From contig CAJYAN010000017.1 in the NCBI GenBank assembly GCA_913064945.1, positions 1 to 64,000 on the forward strand: 64,000 bases of DNA, in the 5' to 3' direction. The stretch comes from an uncultured Gammaproteobacteria bacterium (GTDB lineage: Bacteria > Pseudomonadota > Gammaproteobacteria > UBA6429 > Thiohalophilaceae). This document shows positions 18,803-29,021 of this stretch, in pieces. The notes beneath the pieces were generated by a model. It was not told the DNA's origin. It did no database searches and was given only the letters and a program-made list of their open reading frames with translations. Every line of letters starts with the position of its first letter. Position 1 is the stretch's first letter. Position numbers and translations under genes: made by a program.

Positions 18803-19779
18803 ACGCTGCTCACTGCCTGATGTGCGACAGACTGAGCCACATTTCGTTGCCGGGTTATTTCCGCCAGGATCGATACGGCAATCTCCGGCGGGGTATGACT
18901 GCCAATCGACAGGCCGACCGGTGCGTGCAGGCGCTGCAGTTGCACAGCCGTAATCCCAAGGTCTCTGAGTCGTTGTCGACGGGCATCGCAATTGCGTTGC
19001 GAACCAATGGCACCGACATAAAAAGCCGGCGAGGTCAGGGCATCCAGCAGCGCCATGTCATCCAGTTTTGGATCATGGGTCAGAGCCAGGACAATACTCC
19101 GCGGTTGTTGTGCATACTGCTGTACCGCGTCGTCGGGCATCAGGCTTGTCAATTCAGTACCTGTTACCTGCCAGGCACCGGCATACTCCGCGCGCGGGTC
19201 ACAGACGATCACCCGATAACCCAGCATCAGGCCGAGCTGTGAAACATAGTGCGACAGATGTCCCGCACCAATTAATAGCATCTGCCATTGTGGACCAAGG
19301 ATTTTACGCACATAGCGATCTGTGTAGACAAAATCCTGTTCTGCACTGGTGCCTTGTAATGACACTTCACCGGTTTGCAGGTCCACACAACGCGCGATCA
19401 GCTCATGATGCTGTAGCGCATCCAACAGACGCTGTAGTTGTACCGCATCATGTAGTTGTTCGATGAGGAGTTCCAGTCGCCCGCCACAGGGTAGACCAAA
19501 ACGCCCGGCGTCGACGCGATCAACACCATAATCGATACACGTCGGATAGGTCTCACTGAGTTGCTTTGTACGGTAGCGTTGGACTAAATCCTCTTCCACG
19601 CAGCCACCGGACACCGAACCTGCCGTGACACCATCGTCACGCAGGATGAAAAGCGAACCGGCCGGGCGCGGTGATGAACCCCAGGTTTTTAATACCGTGA
19701 CCAGCAATACGTCGTGACCCTGTTGCAACCAGACACTCGCCGTCTGCAAAACAGCTTCATCGGTGCCGTAATCTTGCAT
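18799..19779 (-). CDS. xdhC: XdhC/CoxI-family maturation protein
   Basis: Chaperone that binds the molybdenum cofactor and delivers the sulfurated form to xanthine-dehydrogenase-type enzymes. The XdhC_CoxI N-terminal domain shows VTVLKTWGSSPRPAGS and GSVSGGCVEEDLV. The Rossmann-like C-terminal domain has LLIGAGHLSHYVSQLG and YVGAIGSQRNCDARRQRL. The frame opens at TTG 19800, directly abutting the upstream gene, but ATG 19779 with AGGGG upstream is as likely and is used here. It lies between the large subunit and mocA. Confidence 0.88.
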   Translation of the reverse strand: MQDYGTDEAVLQTASVWLQQGHDVLLVTVLKTWGSSPRPAGSLFILRDDGVTAGSVSGGCVEEDLVQRYRTKQLSETYPTCIDYGVDRVDAGRFGLPCGGRLELLIEQLHDAVQLQRLLDALQHHELIARCVDLQTGEVSLQGTSAEQDFVYTDRYVRKILGPQWQMLLIGAGHLSHYVSQLGLMLGYRVIVCDPRAEYAGAWQVTGTELTSLMPDDAVQQYAQQPRSIVLALTHDPKLDDMALLDALTSPAFYVGAIGSQRNCDARRQRLRDLGITAVQLQRLHAPVGLSIGSHTPPEIAVSILAEITRQRNVAQSVAHQAVSSV

Positions 19780-19800
19780 CCCTTCAGCTGCCCCTGACAA

Positions 19801-22005
19801 TCAGGCCGAACGTAGCGCGGTATCTTTTATCGGCAACTGGCGAATGCGTTTACCCGTTGCGGCAAAAATGGCGTTCAATACGGCGGGGGCCGCCACGGCA
19901 ATGGTCGGTTCACCAATTCCACCCCAGAAGCCGCCCGAGGGCATAACAATGACCTCAACCTTGGGCATTTCCGCGATTAGCATCGAGGGATAATTATGAA
20001 AATTGGTTTGTTCGACCGCGCCATCTTTGAGCGTACACTCATCGTAGAGCAATGCCGATAGACCAAACACAAAAGAGCCTTCTACCTGAGCCTCGATCTG
20101 TTGCGGATTGACCGCATAACCGGGGTCGGTCGCGGCGACAATACGCCGGATCCTGAGTTTGCCCTTAGCATCGACCGAGACCTCGGCACAGGCGGCGACA
20201 TAACTATCAAAGGTTTTGCATACTGACAGACCACGATACACCCCCTTAGCCGCGGGCTTACCCCAGCCGGCCTTTTTCGCCACGGCGTTTAACACGGCCA
20301 GACTCTTGGGTTGATCGGCCAGCAGCTTGCGCCGAAATTCCAGGGCATCTTTACCGGCGGCATGCGCCAGTTCATCGATAAAACACTCCAGATAGATGGC
20401 ATTCTGGTTAATGTTCACGCCACGCCAGAAGCCCGGTGGCACCGGTGGGTTACGCATGGCATGTTCGACCAGTAAGTTCGGCACCGTGTAACTGATGGCA
20501 TGCTCACCCTCGGGTAACAGCCCCTGAAAGGTAATCATGTCGGCACCATTGCTCAACCATTTGGGATTGACCGCCGCCAGAATCGACTGTCCCGAGATGC
20601 GTACATGCAAGCCGGTCAGGTTGCCGCTGGCGTCCAGGCCACCGACCAGTTTACATTTCGTGATCGGGTGGTAGTAACCGTGGGCCATATCCTCTTCACG
20701 CGTCCATAACAATTTGATCGGCGTCCCCGGTAATTGTTTGGCGATAGTTACGACCTGAGTCACGAAGTCATGAAAGCCACGTCGACCAAAGCCGCCCCCG
20801 ATGAGAAGCTTATAGACATCACACTGACTGATCGGCAGATCCGCCGCCGCGACCGCCGCCTGTAGCGCAGCGGTACCATTTTGCGTTGGGCACCAGACCT
20901 CACAGCGGTCCCTGGTCCAGCGCGCGGTAGCATTCATGGGTTCCATGCAGGCGTGGTTCTGGTACGGATAACCATAGGTGGCCTCGACGGTCTTCACCGC
21001 ACCCTGCAAGGCCTTGTTGACATCGCCGTGCTGATTACCGACAAACACGTTTTGTTTGGAAGTGAGCCCTGCCTCGAGCATTTTTTCGATCGAGGCACTG
21101 CTTAACGTAGCGTTCGGTCCGTTATCCCAGGTAATGGGTAAGGCGTCCAGGGCCGTCTTGGCCTGCCACCAGGTCTCGGCGACCACGGCAACGGCGTTGT
21201 CCTGCACGGCAACGACCTTACGCACGCCCGGCATGTTGTTGACCTTGGCGGCATCGAATGATTTAAGTTTGCCGCCGAACACCGGGCAGGCCTTGATCGC
21301 GGCATTGAGCATGCCCTCGAGCTTCAGGTCGGCACCATACACCTGCTTGCCATTGAGTTTATCAACGGTGTCGAGACGTTTAACCGGCTGGCCGATGAGC
21401 TTCCAGTCCTTCGGGTCCTTGAGCTCAACCTGATCTGGCGGAAACATTGTCGCGGCGGCGGCAGCAACCTTGCCATAGGTTGTCGACCTCCCGCTCGGTC
21501 TGTGGGTAATGACACTATTGACGGCGTGACACTCAGCCATCGGGACTTTCCATTTCTCTGCCGCGGCCTCGATCAACATCTGGCGCGCCACCGCCCCGCC
21601 TTTGCGAACGTATTGCTGACTACCACGAATACCGCGACTGCCTCCGGTTAAGAAACTGCCCCAGATGTTATCGCGGTCCAAATTTTGACCGGGAGTTGGA
21701 TACTCAGTCGTCACTTTGGCCCAGTCACACTCCAGTTCCTCCGCCACCAGTTGGGCCAGACCAGTCAGCGTGCCCTGCCCCATCTCGGAACGGGCAATTC
21801 GGATAACGACGGTATCGTCGGGTTCAATCACCACCCAGGCATTGACCTCGGGCACAGATGATGACACCGTTGGCGCAACACCGCCCGCCGCAAAGGCATT
21901 ACCACTGAAGGGCAGATACAGCCCCAGCGAAAACCCGGCACCCAGGGCGGTGCTGTGAATGAGAAATTCGCGGCGTGAAACATTGATACGCTCCTTGTCC
22001 ATCAT
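19801..22005 (-). CDS. Molybdopterin subunit, isoquinoline-1-oxidoreductase-like
   Basis: Large catalytic subunit of a molybdenum hydroxylase (IorB-like, xanthine oxidase superfamily). The N-terminus has a Tat signal ([15 protein letters not shown]), so the complex is probably exported folded to the periplasm. The cofactor and substrate domain shows [38 protein letters not shown] and the C-terminal [19 protein letters not shown] with the catalytic Glu. Length 734 residues fits IorB. It overlaps the 2Fe-2S subunit gene by 4 bp. The actual substrate (N-heterocycle, aldehyde or other) cannot be told. Confidence 0.9.
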   Translation of the reverse strand: MMDKERINVSRREFLIHSTALGAGFSLGLYLPFSGNAFAAGGVAPTVSSSVPEVNAWVVIEPDDTVVIRIARSEMGQGTLTGLAQLVAEELECDWAKVTTEYPTPGQNLDRDNIWGSFLTGGSRGIRGSQQYVRKGGAVARQMLIEAAAEKWKVPMAECHAVNSVITHRPSGRSTTYGKVAAAAATMFPPDQVELKDPKDWKLIGQPVKRLDTVDKLNGKQVYGADLKLEGMLNAAIKACPVFGGKLKSFDAAKVNNMPGVRKVVAVQDNAVAVVAETWWQAKTALDALPITWDNGPNATLSSASIEKMLEAGLTSKQNVFVGNQHGDVNKALQGAVKTVEATYGYPYQNHACMEPMNATARWTRDRCEVWCPTQNGTAALQAAVAAADLPISQCDVYKLLIGGGFGRRGFHDFVTQVVTIAKQLPGTPIKLLWTREEDMAHGYYHPITKCKLVGGLDASGNLTGLHVRISGQSILAAVNPKWLSNGADMITFQGLLPEGEHAISYTVPNLLVEHAMRNPPVPPGFWRGVNINQNAIYLECFIDELAHAAGKDALEFRRKLLADQPKSLAVLNAVAKKAGWGKPAAKGVYRGLSVCKTFDSYVAACAEVSVDAKGKLRIRRIVAATDPGYAVNPQQIEAQVEGSFVFGLSALLYDECTLKDGAVEQTNFHNYPSMLIAEMPKVEVIVMPSGGFWGGIGEPTIAVAAPAVLNAIFAATGKRIRQLPIKDTALRSA

Positions 22006-22469
22006 GACCTCCCGCGCTTGTTAATATCGGCCGCCAGGTGAATACCACGCCGTACGCGATTAAAGGTGCCACAGCGACAGATATTGGTGATGTTGGCATC
22101 GATATCCGCGTCGCTCGGCTGGGCGTTGGTCTTTAGCAGCGCCGCCGCCGCCATGATCATGCCGGACTGACAGTAACCACACTGCGGCACATCCAGTGTC
22201 TTCCAGGCCTGCTGTATCGGGTGGTTGTTGTCCGCCGACAGTGCTTCAATAGTCACTATCGCCTTAGAAGCGGACAGTGTCGAAACCGGTACCAGACAGG
22301 AGCGCACCGCTTTACCATCAATATGTACCGTACAGGCACCGCAGAGACCTATGCCACAACTGTACTTGGTCCCCGTCAGACCCAGTTGTTCGCGCAACAC
22401 CCAGAGCAAAGGGGTCGCCCCATCAACCTCAATGTCGATGTGTTTACCGTTGATGTTGAGTTTGGCCAT
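22002..22469 (-). CDS. 2Fe-2S subunit of molybdenum hydroxylase (IorA-like)
   Basis: Electron-transfer subunit with two [2Fe-2S] clusters. The plant-type ferredoxin cluster uses [17 protein letters not shown] (Cys near 39, 44, 47), with a fourth Cys in AVRSCLV. The second cluster uses CGYCQSGM and ICRCGTF. Length 155 residues is standard. GGAGG lies 6 bp before the ATG. It is first of the operon iorA-like, iorB-like, xdhC, mocA, all overlapping or abutting. No signal peptide, consistent with co-export on the Tat signal of the large subunit. Confidence 0.92.
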   Translation of the reverse strand: MAKLNINGKHIDIEVDGATPLLWVLREQLGLTGTKYSCGIGLCGACTVHIDGKAVRSCLVPVSTLSASKAIVTIEALSADNNHPIQQAWKTLDVPQCGYCQSGMIMAAAALLKTNAQPSDADIDANITNICRCGTFNRVRRGIHLAADINKRGRS

Positions 22470-22634
22470 GTGTGAACCTCCATGCTGGATGCAAAAATAG
22501 AATGTCGCTTAAAAGCACGTGTGGACGAAAGTCTACTCCTGTGACTAAGCTGATGCTACGCAACATTATTGCACAGCCTGGGCAATCAATAACGATCGCA
22601 CCCGCCCTGGCCATCGTTACTCAAGCTGGGTACA

Positions 22635-25241
22635 TTAATGCCCTTTTACCAAACTGAGTTTTACCTGATTCGGTAAGGCGCCAGGCTTATCAATCGCATA
22701 GCCCTGACCGTAGTCCACACCGATCTTCGTTAGCGCCTCCAGGACTTCGTCACCTTCGATCCACTCGGCCACGATCTGTAAATTTGCGTTATGACCGATA
22801 TGCGTCACCGCCTCAACAATGGAAGAATTCATCGGGTCTTTGAGTAAATCCTTGATAAATATACCGTCGATCTTGACATAGTCGACTGGCAGCGACTTAA
22901 GATACGAGAACGAACTCATGCCCGTACCAAAATCATCCAGGGCAAACCTGAAACCATGCTCACGGAGTTTACTGATAAATTGCGTCGCCTTCAGCAGATT
23001 GCCAACCGCGGCTGTCTCGGTAATTTCAAAACAGATATTGGCCGGGTTGAGGTGGCTCCTTTTCGTCTCGTCAATCACAAAGTCATGAAACAGGTCATCG
23101 GTAAAAATCTGCCCGGAAAGATTGATAAACGCTACTGGATGCGAATTATTTTCCAGCAAGGCTGCCTCGTTGATACGCAGATATTCAAAGACATGTGACA
23201 GGACCCAGCGGTCGATACGCGGCATCATCTCATAACGCTCCGCCGCCGGGATAAATGCATCCGGAAAAATAAGCTGATTGTTTTCATCGTAGAGTCGTAG
23301 TAGATATTCATGACAGACGTCATGGCGATCACTCGTCTGTAAGCGGCGAATACTTTGTCGATGCAGGACAAAACGATTTTCTTCCAACGCCTGATTCAGC
23401 CGTGATACCCATTGCATTTCACCGTGGCGCTGGACAAGTTCGGCATCATTATGCGTAAAGACATGCACCCGATTGCGGCCGTTCTCCTTGGCCGCGTAGC
23501 AGGCCATATCGGCTGCACTCAATAAATCAAATTTACTAAATTCATCGTCTTCCATCATCACCAGACCAATACTGGCACCTACGGTAAATTTATTGTCCAG
23601 CCAGATGAAACGAAAGGCCTTGATCGTGTCGAGCAATATCTGCGAGATCTTTTTTGCCTGATCAAGCGTAGTGTCTCGTAGAATGACACCGAACTCATCG
23701 CCGCCCAAGCGGGCGATCGTTCCATAGGGGGTAACGGCCTCCTGCAGGGTAGCGGCAAGCATGCGCAACATTTTATCGCCGGCCGCATGCCCACAGGTAT
23801 CATTAACGATCTTAAACTGATCGAGGTCAATATAAAGGAGTGCATGTTTTGACGCTGGTGCCGTTTTCTGGCTCATCAGGTCGAGCAGATTTTTTTCAAA
23901 GGCATAACGATTATCGAGCTTGGTCAGTGCATCGTGCATGGCCATAAAGTTAATCTTATCTTCAGATTCTTTACGCACCGTAATATCCTCGGCAATCCCG
24001 GCAATACGGCTGATCTCGCCACGCTCGTCACGTATCGGGTAAGCGCGAGCCAGAATCCAGCGTAGTGAACCATCACTGGAGACAAGTCGATAGAGTGGCA
24101 TTTCGACGCTGCTAAAGTCACCGTTGGATTTCCGGGTAATATCCTCGACAAGGATTTGTCTATCCTCCGCGTGGACAGACTCCAGCCAGACTGCGGGGTC
24201 TTCATATAACCGACGGCGTTCAATACCCCAGACTTTTTCGAACATCGGACTGACATAGTGAACACGACGCCAGTCCGGCGAACCGATCCAGAAGACTTCA
24301 CTAATAGTCTCCGCCAGCTGCCGAAAACGTAACTCACTCTCGGATAATTCCGCGGTCCTGACAGCGACCTGACGGCGAATGAGAATATTACTCAACATCA
24401 ACACCAGTAACACCAGGATAAACAATCCAATGGCATAACCCAGCCAAATCGGCATTTCGTCCTTACTGGAAGAAACCAACCATTTATTCAACGACTGATG
24501 ATAGGCTGATTCTGGATCCCGCTTTTGTTCCGTCAGATAACGGTCGATCATTGCGATTAGCCGTGGGTGCATGCCCTTGGGAGTGGCCATGCGAACTTCA
24601 ACCGGATTAAAGATAATGCCGGTTTCGATCACATCGTAGTTAGAGGCATTGAGCAGACTTATGACACGATTGATAACGGCAGCATCGGCCTTACCCTGTT
24701 CAACGGCCTGCAGACCGCCAATATAACTGGGGACATTAACGGCCTCAAACTTAAACTGAAAATCTTTCATCAAACGGGTGAAGACCCGGCTATGAATACT
24801 ACCACTCATCAGCGCCACACGTTTATTACGCAGGTCTTCCAGCGAGGTAAAGCTACTGGCCGGGTTGCGATAGACCACCCCCCAATTATTAATGAGTGTC
24901 TCATCGGTAAAATCAAATAGCTTGGCCCGCTCACTACTATAGGCAATACCAACGAGCAAATCGAGTTGACCGGCCTTTAACCTGGTCAACAATGTCTTCC
25001 AGGGTGCATAGACATATTTAAACTTTACGTCTTCCTTTGCCTCGATGGACTTTAACACATCGATCGAGATGCCGGCGTATTGGCCGGGCTGACTTTGAAA
25101 AACGATGGGTTTGTTATCGAAGACACCAACCTTATAGACGTGTGCGGCCGCCAGGCTGCTAGCGGGTAGCAGTATCAGGAGTAAAACCCCGAACCACGAA
25201 GTACATGTTAGCCAGCTCCGCAGGCGATCGTTATAGGCCAT
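22635..25241 (-). CDS. Periplasmic-sensor GGDEF/EAL c-di-GMP protein
   Basis: Membrane-bound signalling protein of 868 residues. Order: signal segment (about 1-31), SBP_bac_3-type periplasmic binding domain (about 35-260, KVGVFDNKPIVFQSQPGQ), membrane helix (about 268-292), PAS/PAC (about 300-425), GGDEF (about 435-595, with an intact RLGGDEFGVIL) and EAL (about 610-865). In the EAL domain the motif reads EYLLRL, so the key Glu is kept; DDFGTG and YVKIDG are also present. Both synthesis and hydrolysis of c-di-GMP are possible. The periplasmic domain suggests an amino-acid-like ligand. Monocistronic. Confidence 0.93.
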   Translation of the reverse strand: MAYNDRLRSWLTCTSWFGVLLLILLPASSLAAAHVYKVGVFDNKPIVFQSQPGQYAGISIDVLKSIEAKEDVKFKYVYAPWKTLLTRLKAGQLDLLVGIAYSSERAKLFDFTDETLINNWGVVYRNPASSFTSLEDLRNKRVALMSGSIHSRVFTRLMKDFQFKFEAVNVPSYIGGLQAVEQGKADAAVINRVISLLNASNYDVIETGIIFNPVEVRMATPKGMHPRLIAMIDRYLTEQKRDPESAYHQSLNKWLVSSSKDEMPIWLGYAIGLFILVLLVLMLSNILIRRQVAVRTAELSESELRFRQLAETISEVFWIGSPDWRRVHYVSPMFEKVWGIERRRLYEDPAVWLESVHAEDRQILVEDITRKSNGDFSSVEMPLYRLVSSDGSLRWILARAYPIRDERGEISRIAGIAEDITVRKESEDKINFMAMHDALTKLDNRYAFEKNLLDLMSQKTAPASKHALLYIDLDQFKIVNDTCGHAAGDKMLRMLAATLQEAVTPYGTIARLGGDEFGVILRDTTLDQAKKISQILLDTIKAFRFIWLDNKFTVGASIGLVMMEDDEFSKFDLLSAADMACYAAKENGRNRVHVFTHNDAELVQRHGEMQWVSRLNQALEENRFVLHRQSIRRLQTSDRHDVCHEYLLRLYDENNQLIFPDAFIPAAERYEMMPRIDRWVLSHVFEYLRINEAALLENNSHPVAFINLSGQIFTDDLFHDFVIDETKRSHLNPANICFEITETAAVGNLLKATQFISKLREHGFRFALDDFGTGMSSFSYLKSLPVDYVKIDGIFIKDLLKDPMNSSIVEAVTHIGHNANLQIVAEWIEGDEVLEALTKIGVDYGQGYAIDKPGALPNQVKLSLVKGH

Positions 25242-25632
25242 AGTGTCTCCCGTTAGTTATCTTTACTTACGCATCGCGTACGCCATATACCAGTTAGCGT
25301 AGCAAGAAAAACATTAACTCCCAAATATAAACTTAACATTCATAATCCTACACATAATAGTATTTTAAAATATGATTACTATTGCCAGTATTGTAACGAA
25401 CCAACTGACATCGATAATCTCGCTATCGTCTGAACAGGTCTGTGACACCGAGGCTGATTAAGACGTTTATACCAGTTCCCTGTCGCCGCCGCGCCAGCAG
25501 GTATTTGGTCTGCTGTGTCAGCTCAAAATCAATAAATGTCCAGCATCGCCGGCCCTGCCGTTATCCAGAGTAAAGACGGCAGGGCATCACTTTATCTTCG
25601 GGTCGAGGTATTCATCTGAGATTAAGCGGGTC
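25242..25632. other. Intergenic region with a strong hairpin
   Basis: The right-hand promoter of the GGDEF/EAL gene lies here. A perfect 10-bp stem GCCCTGCCGT / ACGGCAGGGC (25552-25585) lies about 50 bp beyond the stop of the exonuclease gene. It lacks a clear T-run on the minus strand, so a terminator role is possible but unproven. Confidence 0.5.
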
Positions 25633-26277
25633 TTAATGTGCTGCAAAATGTCGGGCTTTACCCTGTAAAAATGACGGTAGCCTGGACCTGCCAGTACGCG
25701 CAATGGCCTGCATGAGCGTAAACGGGATCTCCGCAAAATTATAATTTACCCGCAGGTCGGTCAGCATTTTCAGCCAGAGTAGCGTTGTCATCTCTGCATC
25801 CGCCAGGGCACGGTGAAAGTTTGTGTTGTCGCTCAGTTGATGCCAGGCCACCAGCGTGCCGAGTTTATGATTAGGTGCCTCCGGATATAGTCGGCGCGCG
25901 ACGAGCATGGAACAGGCAAAGTCGCCATGATAATGGCGCTGAAAATGCTGTAACTCGGCACTGAGAAAACGCCGATCGAATGCCGCATTATGCGCCACCA
26001 GGTTGAAGTCCTCGATAAAGTCCGCAAACTCCGTCATGACGACCTTGCTGGCCGGGGCCATTTTTAACAGGGCATTGGTGATACCGGTATAGCTTTCAAT
26101 AAAGACCGGCACCCGCTTACCCGGATTCATCAGACTCTGGAATCGATCCGTCACCCGCCCCTGTTCAATGCGTACAGCACCAATCTCGATAGCTCGATCA
26201 CCCGCCTGGGGTGACAGGCCGGTCGTTTCAAAGTCGAGAATAATCACTGTATCGGCACGGTCGATCTTATTTTTCAT
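25633..26277 (-). CDS. DnaQ-like DEDDh 3'-5' exonuclease
   Basis: Exonuclease of the DNA polymerase III epsilon / DEDDh family. ExoI is IILDFETTGLSP, ExoII is NAAFDRRFLSAEL and ExoIII is FHRALADAEMT, giving the D-E-D-D-H set. The ATG at 26277 is preferred; an in-frame TTG lies 6 bp upstream. About 214 residues, no UvrC or polymerase fusion, so not necessarily the replicative epsilon subunit. Monocistronic. Confidence 0.9.
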   Translation of the reverse strand: MKNKIDRADTVIILDFETTGLSPQAGDRAIEIGAVRIEQGRVTDRFQSLMNPGKRVPVFIESYTGITNALLKMAPASKVVMTEFADFIEDFNLVAHNAAFDRRFLSAELQHFQRHYHGDFACSMLVARRLYPEAPNHKLGTLVAWHQLSDNTNFHRALADAEMTTLLWLKMLTDLRVNYNFAEIPFTLMQAIARTGRSRLPSFLQGKARHFAAH

Positions 26278-26382
26278 TAGCAAGACAATGTCCGACCCGG
26301 TTTGGAGTATTCAGTAGTGCCATACTTTTTCAAGATTTTTTCTCTGCTAAAACGCGGCGAATGGTGATATCGCCACGGCGGT

Positions 26383-27060
26383 TTATCCTGCCTCAGGACG
26401 ATCCAGATGCCCTACCTTCACGAGTATTAGCGTTTCTTCTTCCACACGCGGGAAGTGTCGACTCATGTGCGGGCTGCGTATCCAGCTGCCCTCAGGGTAT
26501 TCACCGTGTTCATCGATAAACCTGCCTTTGATTACCACAATCTCTTCCCCACCCCAGTGAGTATGCGGCTGGAACACTTCATTTTCCGGCCATAAGACCA
26601 GTGCCGTGCTCTCGGTTTTGTAGGTGTAGAGTGGTAACACTTTCAGCTTGCCGATCCCCGCCTGCCAGTGTTGACTCTCAGGACGGATGACCACGTGTTG
26701 CTGATCGCCTTGCTGAAACTGGTCAAGCTTTACAAACAACGTACATCCCTGTTTGGTAAAAGGCTGATGCTGCGTCCCCGGGGGGTTACGGATATACGTG
26801 CCGGCCGGGTAATCACCGTTTTCGTCTGAGAAGACGCCATCGAGGACATAAATTTCTTCACCTTGTGGGTGTCGATGTTCGCTAAAGAATGAACCGGGTT
26901 CGAATCTGACAAAGCTCGTCGCATGACCCGATTCCGCCGCCTCACGTTCCAGCGGAATGCGCGACACGCCATCCGACGGGCTTTTTATCCAATGATGGTC
27001 TTTGGCACGGACACAGGCGGCTCGCGAAAAATCCATGTTTAAAAGACCGGCATCTTCCAT
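26383..27060 (-). CDS. Double-cupin protein (ChrR-like cupin)
   Basis: 225 residues with two cupin folds in tandem (about 40-115 and 135-215). Each has a metal-site-like set: HRHPQGEEIYVLDG in the first and HTHWGGEEIVVIKG in the second, each followed by GDYPAGTYIRNPPG or GEYPEGSWIRSPH. This is the ChrR/Cupin_7 pattern without the N-terminal zinc anti-sigma part. It starts 4 bp after the stop of the PfpI-like gene, so the pair is one operon. A role in oxidative or glyoxal stress is only an inference. Confidence 0.85.
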   Translation of the reverse strand: MEDAGLLNMDFSRAACVRAKDHHWIKSPSDGVSRIPLEREAAESGHATSFVRFEPGSFFSEHRHPQGEEIYVLDGVFSDENGDYPAGTYIRNPPGTQHQPFTKQGCTLFVKLDQFQQGDQQHVVIRPESQHWQAGIGKLKVLPLYTYKTESTALVLWPENEVFQPHTHWGGEEIVVIKGRFIDEHGEYPEGSWIRSPHMSRHFPRVEEETLILVKVGHLDRPEAG

Positions 27061-27064
27061 GTTA

Positions 27065-27730
27065 CTAACTTTGCAATAGCGTTATAACCGCATCGGCGGC
27101 ACTACCACTCGACTGTGGGTTTTGACCGGTGACCAGATTACCATCGACCACAGTATGATCGGCCCAGTCAGCCGCGGGGACAAATTCCACACCCAGTTCG
27201 CGTAGACGCGTTTCCAGCATAAACGGCATCAGTTTATCCAGTTGTACGGCACGCTCTTCGCTATCAGTAAAGGCCGTCACTCTCCTGCCCTTGAAGATCG
27301 ACACATTATCCGCAACGACCTTCACCATACAGGCTGGACCATGACATACCGCCGCTAAGGGTTTACCCGCTTGATCGATGTCACGAATCAACCGCTGCAC
27401 ATGGGGATTATCCGGCAAGTCAAACATGGTGCCATGCCCGCCGGGAAAGAATAGCGCATCAAAATCGGTCGCCTGGTAACGATCATCCAGAATGGGCAGT
27501 GCCTTTAATGCCTTCTTTGCTGCTTCATTTTCAGGTGTTGCCTCATAACCCTGCATACTATTGGCATCTAACGGGGTATCACCACCTGCCGGGCTGACGA
27601 CAGTGACGTCATAACCCTGTTGTAGAAACTTGTGATAAGGAACGGCGAATTCTTCAAACCAGATACCGGTCTGGTGATCATTATCAATATGTGCATGGCT
27701 GGTGACGATCATTAAAATACGTTTGGTCAT
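27065..27730 (-). CDS. DJ-1/PfpI-family protein (type 1 glutamine amidotransferase fold)
   Basis: 221 residues of the DJ-1/PfpI superfamily, closest in look to HchA-like members. The nucleophile elbow AVCHGPACMV places the reactive Cys, with the acidic partner in LFFPGGHGTM and the His after the Cys. Possible protein/nucleotide deglycase, glyoxalase III or chaperone; the exact activity is unknown. GGAGAT lies upstream of the ATG. First gene of an operon with the double-cupin protein. Confidence 0.88.
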   Translation of the reverse strand: MTKRILMIVTSHAHIDNDHQTGIWFEEFAVPYHKFLQQGYDVTVVSPAGGDTPLDANSMQGYEATPENEAAKKALKALPILDDRYQATDFDALFFPGGHGTMFDLPDNPHVQRLIRDIDQAGKPLAAVCHGPACMVKVVADNVSIFKGRRVTAFTDSEERAVQLDKLMPFMLETRLRELGVEFVPAADWADHTVVDGNLVTGQNPQSSGSAADAVITLLQS

Positions 27731-28278
27731 AAATATCTCCGGCGTTAATCAATGCAAAAAAAACAGTAGAACAGTATGGGGGAAGTTAAGCGAACTTAAT
27801 TTACTCCATGGAGTTTAGCCCATCCAGGAAGTCACGTGCTGACACGAGGCCCCGGCTGATTACCGATTTTATTTGTCCATTGATTATCAGGGGGCTTTAA
27901 CCACTTAAGCGCCTGCCGGAGTAGTTTCTTTAACACCCGGCATTACGCGAGCGCAATAACGAGACAGCTGAAGGTTTGTTTTGATGACGCCATTCAACCC
28001 ATAACGAAACTCCACGGTTGGATACAGATCTGCTGCGCAAGTTCAATTTAATGCGGTAACCCGTCGCGGGCGAATCGAGTGCCTGGCGTTCGCCACGACA
28101 AAGTCCTGCACAAAGCATTGCCGGTCTCACGCCGATGGCAGGCTACAGGCATAACGACCCGGGTCGACTCGGCAGGTATTCGGCGATCACAGGAAATGGA
28201 CGCGAGTTGCCGATGTGGTCGTGTCGGCTGCTGCCTTATCGGCCTGCCAGCCTGTCGGCCAGTTTGTCGCCGGTCCTA
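27731..28278. other. Intergenic region, no gene recognised
   Basis: About 550 bp between the PfpI-like gene and the TetR regulator, which are divergent. Open frames here look like chance. The TetR promoter starts at 28279. Confidence 0.45.
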
Positions 28279-28332
28279 TTGACAACTGACCAGCGGTCAT
28301 TTATTTTGCCGTAACTGACCCGGAGTCATTTA
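28279..28332 (+). promoter_or_regulatory. TetR/RND promoter with two palindromic operators
   Basis: TTGACA (28279-28284), 17 bp, TATTTT (28302-28307) forms the promoter. Site 1, AACTGACCAGCGGTCATTTA (28284-28303), fills the spacer. Site 2, AACTGACCCGGAGTCATTTA (28313-28332), covers the ribosome binding site and reaches the ATG. Both are inverted repeats and are direct repeats of each other 29 bp apart. Confidence 0.8.
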
Positions 28333-29021
28333 TGCCCAAATCCGCGCTTCGCGCCCCCCGGAACAGAGCCATTAGTGCCGAGGCCAAATTCGAACGACGC
28401 GGTCAGATCCTGCACGCTGCCGATGAGCTCCTGAAACGCCATGGTTATTCCGCTGTCTCGGTCGCCGAGGTTGCTAAACAGGCCGGTGTGGCAAAAGGCA
28501 CCGTGTATCTCTACTTCAAAACCAAGGAAGAAATCTATCTCGGCCTGCACCAGCTCTGGGTAGATCGCAGACTCGACGCCTTTGCCGCATTACTGCAGGA
28601 TAGTCGTCACTCACACAACGGTACTGCTATCGGGACGGCGATGGCAGAGGTCATGCTCTCGGATGTGCATGGTCTGGTCACCGCCTCGACCTGTCATAGT
28701 CTGATGGAGACCCAGATCGAAATAGAGGCCGCCTTCGAATTTAAACTCAAACTGGCGCAGCGCCTGGGGACGCTGGGTTGGCAGATCGAACAACACTTTC
28801 CTCATCTTACGCCGGGCTCGGGGGCCCGTTTGCTGGTACGCGCCTATGCCACGACGCTGGGCCTGTGGCAATTGATGGATACCAGCTCACGTTGGCGTGA
28901 ACTTGAAACGGCGGTAGGCCTGGAAGTGTTTAATGCCGATTTTGCCACGGAATTACGTGCCGCCATGATCGCGTTATGGCGCGGTGCCCTGGACGATCTA
29001 CCGATAAGGAAATCCAGATGA
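28332..29021 (+). CDS. TetR-family transcriptional repressor
   Basis: 229-residue regulator with an N-terminal helix-turn-helix (GYSAVSVAEVAKQAGVAKG, then TVYLYFKTKEEIYLGL) and a C-terminal ligand-binding helical domain. It is first of three genes; its stop overlaps the start of the efflux adaptor by 4 bp. The two palindromes over its own promoter argue for autorepression and control of the pump genes downstream. The inducer is unknown. Confidence 0.93.
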   Translation: MPKSALRAPRNRAISAEAKFERRGQILHAADELLKRHGYSAVSVAEVAKQAGVAKGTVYLYFKTKEEIYLGLHQLWVDRRLDAFAALLQDSRHSHNGTAIGTAMAEVMLSDVHGLVTASTCHSLMETQIEIEAAFEFKLKLAQRLGTLGWQIEQHFPHLTPGSGARLLVRAYATTLGLWQLMDTSSRWRELETAVGLEVFNADFATELRAAMIALWRGALDDLPIRKSR

